Below, one piece after another: positions 33,906 through 43,244 of a stretch of DNA of 64,000 nucleotides. The notes under the pieces are model-generated. The model was not told the origin of the DNA. It saw only the letters and a program-made list of their open reading frames with translations, and did not search any database. A program made the position numbers and the translations under genes. This DNA comes from Siphonodentalium dalli. Its lineage: Eukaryota; Mollusca; Scaphopoda; Gadilida; Siphonodentaliidae. Location: the NCBI GenBank assembly GCA_032622095.1, contig CP136066.1, forward strand, positions 172,049,164 to 172,113,163, read 5' to 3'. Position 1 is the first letter of the stretch; each line of letters begins with the position of its first letter.

Positions 33906-34666
33906 GCCCAAGAGTCGTGGACACGAAAAACAATCGACTATTACTCAATGTTTCCACTTCAGAAGCGGACGTCCTTATAGCCACAGACCTCTGAACAACA
34001 CTATGTGTTATCGACACACCTTGTCGGATGAGGAGAGTTTATCATAGGAATTTCCAGCAATATGAGATTACAAATAAATATCAACGGCAACATGTGTTGA
34101 ACAGGTCCCCGTTTGAAAACAAAGTAATCAATATGTGGTGTATAACAACGTCAGGTGTAAACAGATGCAGTGTGGAAACTTCTGCTCAGCGGATCAGACT
34201 ATAATACTTGGCACATGGCTCATAGCGTGAGTTATTCATGACACTGAGCTCCTGGCAGGGTGAATCGTGATAACGTTGAAATGAGACGATGTTTATGCTG
34301 GGTTGACAATGATCCGATTCCACACATGTGCCACACAGCAGGAAGTAAGATAAATATTAAAGGGACACGTACTCTCCAAGTTTCAGTTCATCCTAGTAAA
34401 TGTAACAAATCGTTTTGACACGTTCCATGAATCACAATTGGTTGATAAGTAGAAATACTTATATACGAACTATATATAAGCTTATTGAAGTCATAGAAAT
34501 CGTCGCCACAGAAATAGACAAAGGTCCTTTTTTCGACAGCACGCGTCAATAAAAAGCGTCGTTTGTTATTTTCTGGAATGGGAAAATGAAGAGCATTATG
34601 TGCAGAAAGTTGAAAACAACTTAGGTCAATTAGTTCGCGTATAATTATATCGACATGTTTTGTTCA

Positions 34667-34680
34667 CCCCCCCCCCCCCC
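34667..34680. repeat. Poly-C run
   Basis: Fourteen consecutive C, followed by AAACCG. Confidence 0.95.
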
Positions 34681-34732
34681 AAACCGAGAAAATTATGGGT
34701 TTAATTTCATTCGTGAAGATTATATACCACTT

Positions 34733-35325
34733 TAACCTTTTCTACAAAAAGATACTCATTTCCGAAAAGATCCCTTAGGAAATGGTGATAATAAGTTCAA
34801 CAAACGTTTGCTCAACTTCTTATCTAACATTTCCCACTAAAAATTGGAATTTTTCTGCACTTGTATTATTTATTGGTCTGCTTGTATTTTCGGAACATCA
34901 ATCCAAATCATTCCATTATCCGACCAATTAACCTTTCCATGACTGAAGCTTCTTGAAATTTTGCGAAAACCCTGTGCCAATGAATTCTCTTATATATGCG
35001 AGTCTCTCATAGGGAGTCTCACATATATAAGATAATACATTGGCCTAACACTATTTACCTTGACAGCCAGCGCATTATCTTATATATGCGAGGCTATGGG
35101 AGAGTAGCATATATAAGAAAATGCACTGGCACAGGATCTTTAATGCTGCACCAGCAGCTCCCATTATGAAAGGGTTAATATAAATCCTTCCGCACTTGTA
35201 TTATATTTTCGTATGGCTGTTGTTTGCTAAATTTTCCTGGAAATCCCTCTAAATGAATAATAGACCATTCCAATGTATACTTTTATAACTGAGTGGAAGA
35301 ATCCATTTAGTAAAGAAAGTGTTAT
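34733..35325. mobile_element. Family C element interrupted by a TTAA MITE
   Basis: It starts CCTTTTCTACAAAAAGATAC after TTTAA and ends AATCCATTTAGTAAAGAAAG. The interior shows GGTGATAATAAGTTCAACAA and AATAGACCATTCCAATGTAT. A 244-bp element is inserted at 34932-35175. Flanking AAACGTTTGCTC-type blocks fit other family C copies. Confidence 0.65.
34932..35175. mobile_element. TTAA-site MITE with a decayed hairpin cassette
   Basis: It is flanked by TTAA at 34928-34931 and 35176-35179. Ends CCTTTCCATGA and CATTATGAAAGGG are similar in inverse. The cassette at 34970-35135 keeps the CCCTGTGCCAATGAATTCTC border and GGCACAGG end, but its stems are mutated and the spacer is shortened. Confidence 0.72.
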
Positions 35326-35404
35326 ATTCCTGAAAATAATATCGAACATTAATCTCTCCTCTGTAGGTTATTCCGTTAAGTGATTCGCGATTAACAGCAG
35401 TCCT

Positions 35405-35640
35405 CTAATGGGAATGATCAGAAAACCAAACACTGATAACAACGCGCACTCTTATGTTAACAATTCCGGGACTCGTAACAAAGCAATATGAACTTATCCA
35501 TTCAAGTTTGCGATAGTTTCTCGTCGCTGGCAACCCGACGGTGATTTCGCTGGGTGCCAATTGATTCGTGTAGAGTTCGTACCACACACGAGAGATAAAA
35601 ATAACGCGGTTCTTCGACAAGCAGGAAGAAGTAGCAGAGA
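35405..35640 (-). other. GC-richer stretch, open minus-strand frame, unexplained
   Basis: The stretch is richer in CpG than its surroundings and open for 71 codons (VWYELYTNQLAPSEITVGLP in the middle). No family is recognised. It lies 5' of the Stum/SPEC3 exon on the same strand, so a 5' UTR exon or promoter region is possible. This is only a suggestion. Confidence 0.2.
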
Positions 35641-35819
35641 ATCAATATAGAGAGAAGGACACAGCTAGCGACATGCCGCGGCTAGCGATGTGACAAGAGC
35701 ATAGTGTCACTGCTTAGGAGCTAATGGCTCCATCCCTCAGTGTGCGACTGAGTCCTCATCTAAACACATTCTAAGTGGTTCACAGGGGACCTGAATTCGT
35801 AATCGGCGTGACAATACTA

Positions 35820-36031
35820 CAGTAATGCCCTAAGTAATCGACTCTTTAACCACAGCAGAATTATGGGTAACTTTTCAGGATTTAGTCAGAAATATGGCTT
35901 GTTGCCATTCATCGGAAGCTCTCCCCGAGAGCTTTCCGATGAATGGCAACAAGCCATATTTCCGACTAAATCCTGAAGAGTTACCCATAATTCTGCTGTG
36001 GTTAAAGAGTCGATTACTTTGGGCACTACTG
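35820..36031. mobile_element. Family D fold-back MITE, copy 2 (TA target)
   Basis: It is flanked by TA (35818-35819 and 36032-36033). Ends CAGTAATGCCCTAAGTAATC and TTTGGGCACTACTG. Long, nearly perfect arms (TTATGGGTAACTTTTCAGGA mirrored) meet at CTCCCCGAGAG. Confidence 0.9.
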
Positions 36032-36194
36032 TATACTACTCTACTAGATTTTTAAGTGGTTCACCGGGGGGGGGGGGCTGATTCCATAATTGGTGCGAAT
36101 TTACCTATCCACTTACATAGTATTCACATACATGTACGGCAATCATTCAGTTTTTTCATTGGGTCGAAAGCTCTTTGAAATACCAATATATTAA

Positions 36195-36992
36195 CCCTTT
36201 CTATATTATATAGATTCTCACACCAAGTTAAAAAGTGTACATTGGAATGTTCTATTATTTATTTGGAGGGGTGCACAGGTAATATATGTAGACGACATAT
36301 AACACACATACAGAATGAGTCCTGTTTGTTGGAGGGAAATTTTCCGATAACAAATTCAATGAAAGACCTATGGTCGTTAGTTGAACTTATTATCTGAACA
36401 TTTCCAAAGGGATAACTACACATACATGAGTATTTCCCCGTGTGGACCCGGGGTAGAATACGGCTACTGCCCCACTGCGAGGGGTAAAATCCCCTGTTAC
36501 ACCCTGTTTGCCGTGGGGTGCATCCCGTGAGTTATGGAATAGGATTCATGGAGGTACTAGGGCGGTCGCACCACGTGGTGAATCGACCTGCGGATGCGAC
36601 CTAGCTCATAGCCCTCTTTGGTCCTACATCTCTTCACGACGGGTTGACTTGACTTGGCGCAATCAATCGGCTAGTCACGCCTCTCCACAGTGTTTCAGTT
36701 TTCTTGGTTTTCTTGTACTTGTACTACTTTGATACGTTTTATAGTATGATTGAGCACTAGTCAGTTCTTAAATTTTTATTCGACTCAAAGTGGAAACCTT
36801 CCTCTTGAAAGTTTTTATTTGTACATAGCTCATCATTGCATTGTTTTAATCTAATCCACTGTCAGATTTATCTACATAGGTGCTTCCCTACGAACTTTTT
36901 TGATATCTGATTGTGTTCTTGGTCGTGATATGTCCTAGCTGCTAAAACGGCGTTAAATCCTCAACCAAACATACATGAGTATTTAGTATAGC
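36195..36992. mobile_element. Family C element interrupted by a retroelement
   Basis: TTAA at 36191-36194 precedes CCCTTTCTATATTATATAGA. The body continues to 36435 and resumes at 36969 with ...GAGTATTTAGTATAG after the inserted 533-bp retroelement. The right end is truncated. Confidence 0.68.
36436..36968 (+). mobile_element. Short non-LTR derivative (SINE-like) with 16-bp TSD
   Basis: It is flanked by the perfect direct repeat ACATACATGAGTATTT (36420-36435 and 36969-36984), a target-primed reverse-transcription signature. The head (GACCCGGGGTAGAATACGGC, CCACTGCGAGGGGTAAAATC, CAATCGGCTAGTCACGCC) matches the 5' region of the LINE at 57.4 kb. The tail (GTGATATGTCCTAGCTGCTA, AAACGGCGTTAAATCC) matches that element's 3' end. 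It appears to be an internally deleted derivative moved by the LINE machinery. It ends CCTCAACCAA rather than in a long poly-A. Confidence 0.85.
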
Positions 36993-37247
36993 TACGCCGA
37001 AGTCGGTTGATAAATATATATATTGATGTCAATGCCATGGGGGAGCTAACCGAAGACACGTGATTGTACCGCTTTCACATATGCACGACTAAAGTCATTT
37101 ATTTCACATACATTTATTGTAGGCTACCAAAATATAAAAATTCTCAATCGATAGTGAGATAGACCCAGCTAGCGATAGGTGGTGGCTAGTGACGTGACAG
37201 AACATATGGCCATTGCTACGGGATTAGTGGCCCTATCACCCCATGCA

Positions 37248-37488
37248 TGTGGTCTCGGGGTAGGATATGTCCACCGCCCACTGCGAGGGGTAACAGTACC
37301 CTAATGTGGCAGCCTGTTTCTCGTGGTGTGCATCAAGTGATTTGGGAGTCCTGGTGATATTAGGACGGCGGTATCAAACGAGATTTAAAATAAACGACAT
37401 GTAGTTATGGCTTTCCTCGTGGTCCTGCATTGCCCCGAGAATTGAGTTGACCCAGCGAACGCAATCGGCTAGTCACGACTAGTTACAT
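37248..37488 (+). mobile_element. 5' fragment of the same LINE/SINE family
   Basis: GGTCTCGGGGTAGGATATGT, CCACTGCGAGGGGTAACAGT and CGCAATCGGCTAGTCACG match the head at 36436. The 5-kb duplicated block begins inside this fragment, at 37372. Confidence 0.75.
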
Positions 37489-37646
37489 TTGCAAGAGAGT
37501 AGATGGGCGCGAAGCGCCCGGGATGGTCGAAAAGATCGAGTGATCTTCTCCATCACACCACTAGTTACATTGTTTTAGATTAATTACTGTTATATGACGT
37601 GCTGTCCCCGTTTTGCATTATGTGTAATAATATATTATATATGTGT

Positions 37647-37805
37647 AATTAAGAAATAAATACACTGCGCATCGGCGTGTATAGTAGAATTTGACCAAAA
37701 AGAAACTGATTGTAGGACAACGCGAAGCGGAGTCCTACAATCAGTTTCTGTGGTCAAATTATACTTTACATGCCGATGCGCAGTGTAACTATTTCTTTTG
37801 TAATT
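37647..37805. repeat. Hairpin MITE-like unit (duplication copy 1)
   Basis: The arms AATACACTGCGCATCGGC, AATTTGACCA and AAACTGATTGTAGGA are mirrored by TCCTACAATCAGTTTCTGTG, GTCAAATT and GCCGATGCGCAGTGTAA. Its counterpart lies at 43518-43676. Confidence 0.88.
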
Positions 37806-37993
37806 CGACTGTATGTTTTGGTCGAAATTGTAGTGACATACGTTCAACCTGCTATATAATAGCCCAGTTTCTAGCTCTGCGTGGTATGATTTTCCACCAA
37901 ACAGTTCTCTTAGAACTGTAACGTCAAACATGACATCAATATTGAAAGGCGACCCCTTTTCATTGCCTTTTTGGCAAAACAAAATTCAGTTAA

Positions 37994-38487
37994 AGGCACG
38001 TGAGGCCTTAGTTGTCGAAAATATTCATATTTGTTCCAATCACCGTAAACAGAAAAACATTAAAACGCATACAGTTTCGTTCATATATACCATGACCATC
38101 GCGTAAACAGCATGTTATCATAAAGATTTACTATATTTTACATAAGCAAGTGCCTGATTTTGTTACAGAAGACAGCACAATGCTGCTGGCTAATCGCACA
38201 CAAATGGCATAAACGCTCTTTATTCGTTCTATATCAGGAATTCACCCACAAAGAACGCTCTTTATGTTTGCCATCATAATATAAACAAACACCAGAAAAG
38301 TAACTTTTTATGCTTTTGTTTACATAACAATGGTCAAATATATGACAATAACATACTGTTTATGCGATATTTCTTATTTCTATACGGACAAAGTCTGTCT
38401 ACATTTTGTTGTTCTTTCTGTTTGTGGCGGTTTTTGACGGGTGGAAATATTTTCACAGGATACCCACCGCCAAGGCCAACCGTACCT
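37994..38487. mobile_element. Family E TTAA-site MITE, copy 2, with visible empty site
   Basis: It is flanked by TTAA at 37990-37993 and 38488-38491. The paralogous position in the second duplication copy (43863-43866) has a single TTAA and no insert. The ends are AGGCACGTGAGG and CAACCGTACCT. The AACGCTCTTTAT motif occurs twice (38212 and 38256). Confidence 0.92.
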
Positions 38488-38844
38488 TTAAGACTAATTT
38501 TTCTTCTATCTTAAATAAAATTCAGTACTGTACAGTAGGTAGTCATTGTATGTATCTTTCTTAAGTCTATAGCATGACATTAACCAATGCCCGTGTGGTT
38601 TGACTGCTGAAAGTTTGAGGTGTTGGCAGCATTTCACTGATTGTACCACATTTTGTTTGTGGTACACTTCAGAATATCTAGAATTGTACCACAAAACGAC
38701 GGTCCATGGGAATATCGGATACTGACCAATCAGGACGAGCCTTGTATGTAGGTTTAGGCAAGGTCGTATTACAATGTTATATATATTTAAATGTCGTGAT
38801 GGTTATGTTTGAATCAATTCTTGTTCATGCCTATCGCACGGGAC

Positions 38845-38935
38845 TGGCGCTGCAGAGGCAACCCGATCTCCGCTTCAGCTATGTACCGGTCTTTTGGCAC
38901 GACCATAAATCGAATGGTAATCCCATTCAATGAAA
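38845..38935 (+). repeat. LINE 5'-region fragment (duplication copy 1)
   Basis: CAGCTATGTACCGGTCTTTT and GGCACGACCATAAATCGAAT match TAGCTATGTACCAGTCTTTG at 57848 onward. This accounts for the end of the 75-codon frame 38706-38933, which is therefore not taken as a gene. The counterpart is at 44226-44316. Confidence 0.65.
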
Positions 38936-39632
38936 GTATAAAAGAAGGGCGTTTGTGAATTATTGCCTCTAGAGTGAAGAGGTATTCGATTCTGTGATCT
39001 CCGACGTAACGTATGATATCTATAGCGATGCTTTTTTTTTTTTAAGTGGGTCGCTCGTTTTAAACTAAAATTATTTTTAATTTATAGTTTTACTCGTTTT
39101 AACTACACGCTTCTGTAATGATAGCTTAACCACGCACTATATTAAAGAAATTAAGATTGCTTTATTGGGGTCTAACATCGTTTAAGGCGCTAGGCCATAT
39201 CACGACTTAAGAACAGGTATCGGTAGTCACAGACGGCGTGCAGAGAAGATGTTGGGATAAAACGTACGTACATGTACCACTATCCGCCAACAAGTAGCAC
39301 TCATCCTCCAGACGAAACAACACAGCCACCATCCAAGAGACGCAACAAGAAAAACTTCAATTTTGATATACTATGAATGTCTTCTTTCTTGTTCTGAATT
39401 AATTAAAAGCTATAAAATGTGGGGTTAGGAAAGGGCATATCAGTGTTAGACACACAATACCAATTCGCGATAGTCAGAACTATTCTAGCGGAGCATCTGT
39501 TAATAACAGAGGCAGTTGGTGATATTAAAACAATGCACAATGTACGAATAAAAACACACTGGCTTCTGCTTGTTATTCAGGAATATGCTTTCAAGAACTG
39601 ACCAGTGTCCAAACTAAACCTAAAACACACAA

Positions 39633-39905
39633 CACCATGTTCTCGTGAAATTATGCACTATACGTGCTTATTTTATAATTGTGAGAAATAAGCTCATATT
39701 GGTATTATTTGAAAACTCAAATACGCTCTATATGGACCTAAATGCTGCTTATTAAAACAGCCCTATATGGGACTATTTAATTATGAAATAAACACGTTTT
39801 CATTGTGGTCCGCACCTTCCAACGGAATAACGAGTATAAGCCAACTATGGGCTTATTTCAAAAATATTTAGGACAATATGAACCTATATGCACGAGGATA
39901 TCTTG
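39633..39905. repeat. Family B-related element (variant B'), duplication copy 1
   Basis: CACCATGTTCTCGTG at the left, CACGAGGATATCTTG at the right, with CCTATATGGGACTATTTAAT and CATTGTGGTCCGCACC inside. It resembles the element at 2067-2384. The same element occurs in duplication copy 2. Confidence 0.6.
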
Positions 39906-40833
39906 GTCTGGTTGGCATGTCTCTGAGGCTGCTGTGGAAGATCAGAGAACAGGAGGCACAAATCTGTTGGTAGACCAGTGGCCTAGTTTGCTTCCGCGCT
40001 ATACCAGAAGAAGCCACCACCGTCCAGTTTAAAACAAGAACACTGGCTCCTTAAAATGATACAAATTTTCTCATTATAATGTCCTCTTATTTCAATTCAC
40101 ATCAGAACGTTTTCAATACCCGAATTAGACATACTTTCTGCCCGATTACGTAGATTCCACACAATCACTGAAACGAGCCATGAGCGTTTGAGTATTGTCT
40201 TGTCATGGATAAATGTCTTCCACATTTGTAGGAACAAATCGATAATTTTAGCTATAGTGTTTGGAGATCCAATCTCTATATTTGCCCATCTAAGCTGTAG
40301 CGAGGAATAATATGTCAACGTCGTATATATCTCTGAGGTGAACAATCTTCCACCTCACAGAGATCGCTATTCTTTACAGCTTGAAATTAAAAAGACAGGT
40401 TGCATTCATAGTAATCTGGATATATGTTGCATTATGTGTTATTGGATATTATAATATATAATCCTAATCAGAATTAACGCTACTGAATTACTATTTCTTT
40501 GGCTTCGGGGTTAAAACACATTTGACTCGAGTCGAGGAACCCACATATCAAAGCTCAGAGTTATCAGATATTAATTTTTGAAATCTGTTATTTTTCACCA
40601 TCTGGATTATTTGGCAGCCTAGCACATATTCGAGGAGCCGACCGACATACTCTGATACCAAATTCCGTTAAACAAAATGTTGATATATAACAATAATGTT
40701 ATTCTAAAGTTGACAGTGGTTAGCACTGTTATTTGGTAATTAATCGATTCTGATAACTAAAGCGTCTTCAGAGTAATGTTGTTGTTCGAATCTGATGATA
40801 CGGGGACCATCGAATCGGAATGTGTACCTTTAA

Positions 40834-41354
40834 AGGCACGGGCGGCGTTCGTTGCAGAAATATTCATATTTGTTCAAATCGCCATCAACAGAAGGAATAT
40901 TAAAATATACATAGTTCTGTTCATATGCCAAACATAATCAGCGCGTAAATAGTATATTGTCGTCAAGACGTACGATGGGGTACGTAAACAAGAGCCTGCT
41001 TGTGTTACAGAAGTTGTTGTTCTGTTTACATAACACAGCGCAATTCTATTAGTTAATCCCACACAAATGATATAAACGCTCTTTATTATTTCCATATCAG
41101 GAAAACAGTAACAAATAACGCTCTTTATGTTTACCATATCCGGATCTAAACAAAAGCCAGGTAACGTAACGTTCTTTTTTATTTTTTTACATAACAAAGG
41201 GTACAAAATTGACAATAACATACTCTTTATGCCATATTTCTGATTGGTGTAAGAACAATGTCTGTCTATATTTTATTATGCTTTCTGTTTATGGCGGTTT
41301 TTGATGGAGGTGATTATTTTAACAGCATATCCACCACCAACGCCGCCCGTATCT
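40834..41354. mobile_element. Family E TTAA-site MITE, copy 3
   Basis: TTAA at 40830-40833 and 41355-41358. Ends AGGCACGGGCGGCGTTCGTT and AACGCCGCCCGTATCT. It is present in both copies of the 5-kb duplication (also 46213-46734), so it predates that duplication. Confidence 0.9.
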
Positions 41355-41510
41355 TTAAGTAATATTTTCATTGTTCACTAAATTTTGCATGATCATCCTC
41401 ATAGTGAACTGAACATCTCAATTTAAATTAATAAATAGGTATCTATATATAGAATGGCATTATTCTAGTTGCATGTGGCGTCTTTGAATTGATTGTAAGT
41501 CATTTATATG

Positions 41511-41626
41511 AAATGATCGATGAGAGCTTTCCGATAAATGGCAACAAGCCATATTTTCCACTAAATCCTGAAAATTTACCCGTAATTCTGCTGTGGTTAA
41601 GGAGTCGATTATTTAGGGCATTATTG
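41511..41626. repeat. Family D half-element (duplication copy 1)
   Basis: AGAGCTTTCCGATAAATGGC, ACTAAATCCTGAAAATTTAC and GGAGTCGATTATTTAGGGCA match one arm of family D. The other arm is lost. The counterpart at 46891-47006 accounts for a frame shared between the copies. Confidence 0.8.
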
Positions 41627-41782
41627 TATATCATTCATAAGTCAAAATTGAAGACATGCTGGAAACCTCGTGTAAGATATAAGAATATTGTATAATTGAA
41701 TCAAAGACTGGTAGTATACAAAGTCCGATTTGACAACATAAATCCACCATATGTACGTGTTCTATATCAGGAAAAAACAATC

Positions 41783-42124
41783 CAGCCCGTTTCCCCAAAA
41801 CAAGCGTATAATCTGCTTATAATGGAAAATGTTTTATGTAGATAATCTGCTTAGTATAATATGCTGAAAATGTTACGTTGTAGTCATATTATCGACTCAT
41901 AATGAGACGATTCTAAGCAGATTATGGACGGACAATGACAAAGATAAGCCAACTCACGACTTTTCAGGTGTATGCTGCTCTTTAACAGGTGTTTTGACCC
42001 GCGCCGTAAAATGCAATAACGGGTAAGTGTCCATTATCTGCCTATTTAAGCATTAAGTGATCACATTATGTACCTATTTCACATTATAGGTCGATTATAT
42101 GCGTATTCCCGCGATGATATGTTG
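41783..42124. mobile_element. Family B element (duplication copy 1)
   Basis: CAGCCCGTTTCCCCAAAACA to GATGATATGTTG, with the palindromic core TAATGAGACGATTCTAAGCA and the GCTCTTTAACAGGTGTTTTG block. Its counterpart is 47163-47504. Confidence 0.8.
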
Positions 42125-42129
42125 ATGGG

Positions 42130-42345
42130 AAAATAATTAGATCGGATCCTTGAGCCAATTTGTAGGATTTTCCCTTTCTGTATTAAATGATATCAGTAAT
42201 ATAGGTATACATTGGAATGGTCTATTATTAATCGGGGGAAGTAGTTTTCAGGAACAAGTTAGCAGACGACATATAATAAAGGTAGAAATAAAGTTCTATA
42301 TATTGGAGGGACATGTTCAGATAATAAGTTAAACTTGTTAGCGGA
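42130..42345. repeat. Family C fragment (duplication copy 1)
   Basis: CATTGGAATGGTCTATTATT, AGACGACATATAATAAAGGT and ACATGTTCAGATAATAAGTT are family C blocks in reverse orientation. The counterpart is 47510-47725. Confidence 0.65.
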
Positions 42346-42434
42346 CCATCTTATATGAAATAGCTCGATGTATCATCGCGGAAATACGCACATAAGCGAC
42401 CTATAATGTGAAATGTGGTACATGTGATTATTTT

Positions 42435-42792
42435 CAATGTGCTGATAAAGTCATGCGCTTGATGCTCAGCTGATCAGATCTGGACTCAATGACCTCACAT
42501 CACCAGAAGTTCTCTCATGGAAAGAATATTGAACAGTCTTCCATAGCTGATCCAAGTTTGCAACACCAGACCCCTAAAACTGAGTGAAAATGGGGCCTGA
42601 ACATGACTGGTGGTGGAAAATTGTGCTTTTTTGATGAATAATTTGTTAAAGAGGGTGGGGTTAAATTGTGTGTGATAAATAAAGAACCACAGAAGTGATA
42701 TTGTTTTTGAACACATTTTTTCCATTGATGGGCAATTCTGAAGAAATGTAGGGAGTTACAATTATTCCGCGAAAAAGCGGGCTATCGCTTTA
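42435..42792. other. Spacer between the two duplication copies
   Basis: Unique sequence with no recognised gene. A minus-strand frame at 42495-42725 shows no motif. Confidence 0.4.
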
Positions 42793-43244
42793 GGTTACAC
42801 TGGTGTAAATAAGGTTCCGAGTGACATCTAGCGGATGCGGGAGGAATATATAGGAGAGAATAAAATAGACACTGGGCCCTGATTGGTCAATAGCCTTGTG
42901 TGCTTTTCACATAAAAAAATCATCACACCTCTTCCCTATGATTTCCCATAGGTAAAATAACAATTGGCACAGGAATTAACCCTTTGTAGTGAAGTTTGAA
43001 TTTTTTGGTGTGGTCTAAAATATGACTGTATTTTTTGTATGCGGTTCTGACACTAGTTACGAAAACATAAGATTTAAAGGCGAATTCCCTGCTAGACAGA
43101 CATGATTTTTTGTTGTAAAAAGTTTCCCAAAATGTCAATTTTTCAGATTTAAAGAAAATTTTGGACCCAACATTTATATTGCCAACACTATACGCTAAAA
43201 CGTTAGCACTGAGTCATATGGAAAACATTTACATCAGTGTAACC
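42793..43244. mobile_element. Family G element, copy 2
   Basis: The ends GGTTACACTGGTGTAAAT and ATTTACATCAGTGTAACC and the interior match 28766-29203. Its right end lies two bases from the start of duplication copy 2, so it marks the breakpoint. Confidence 0.85.

Larger units (their letters stand above)
37372..42434. repeat. Recent ~5-kb direct duplication, copy 1
   Basis: From TATCAAACGAGATTTAAAAT to GGTACATGTGATTAT this block is nearly identical to 43247-47812. The main difference is a family E insertion (37994-38487) present only here. Other differences are scattered single bases and 1-6-bp indels. A true tandem duplication or two haplotypes joined in assembly would look the same. Confidence 0.95.

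Noticed and set aside
36508..36732. 74-codon plus-strand frame
   Set aside because: It lies in the 5' region of the LINE-derived short element, which does not code in related copies.
38706..38933. 75-codon frame present in both duplication copies (also 44087-44314)
   Set aside because: Its 3' half is LINE-derived sequence matching 57848 onward, and presence in both copies only reflects the recent duplication.
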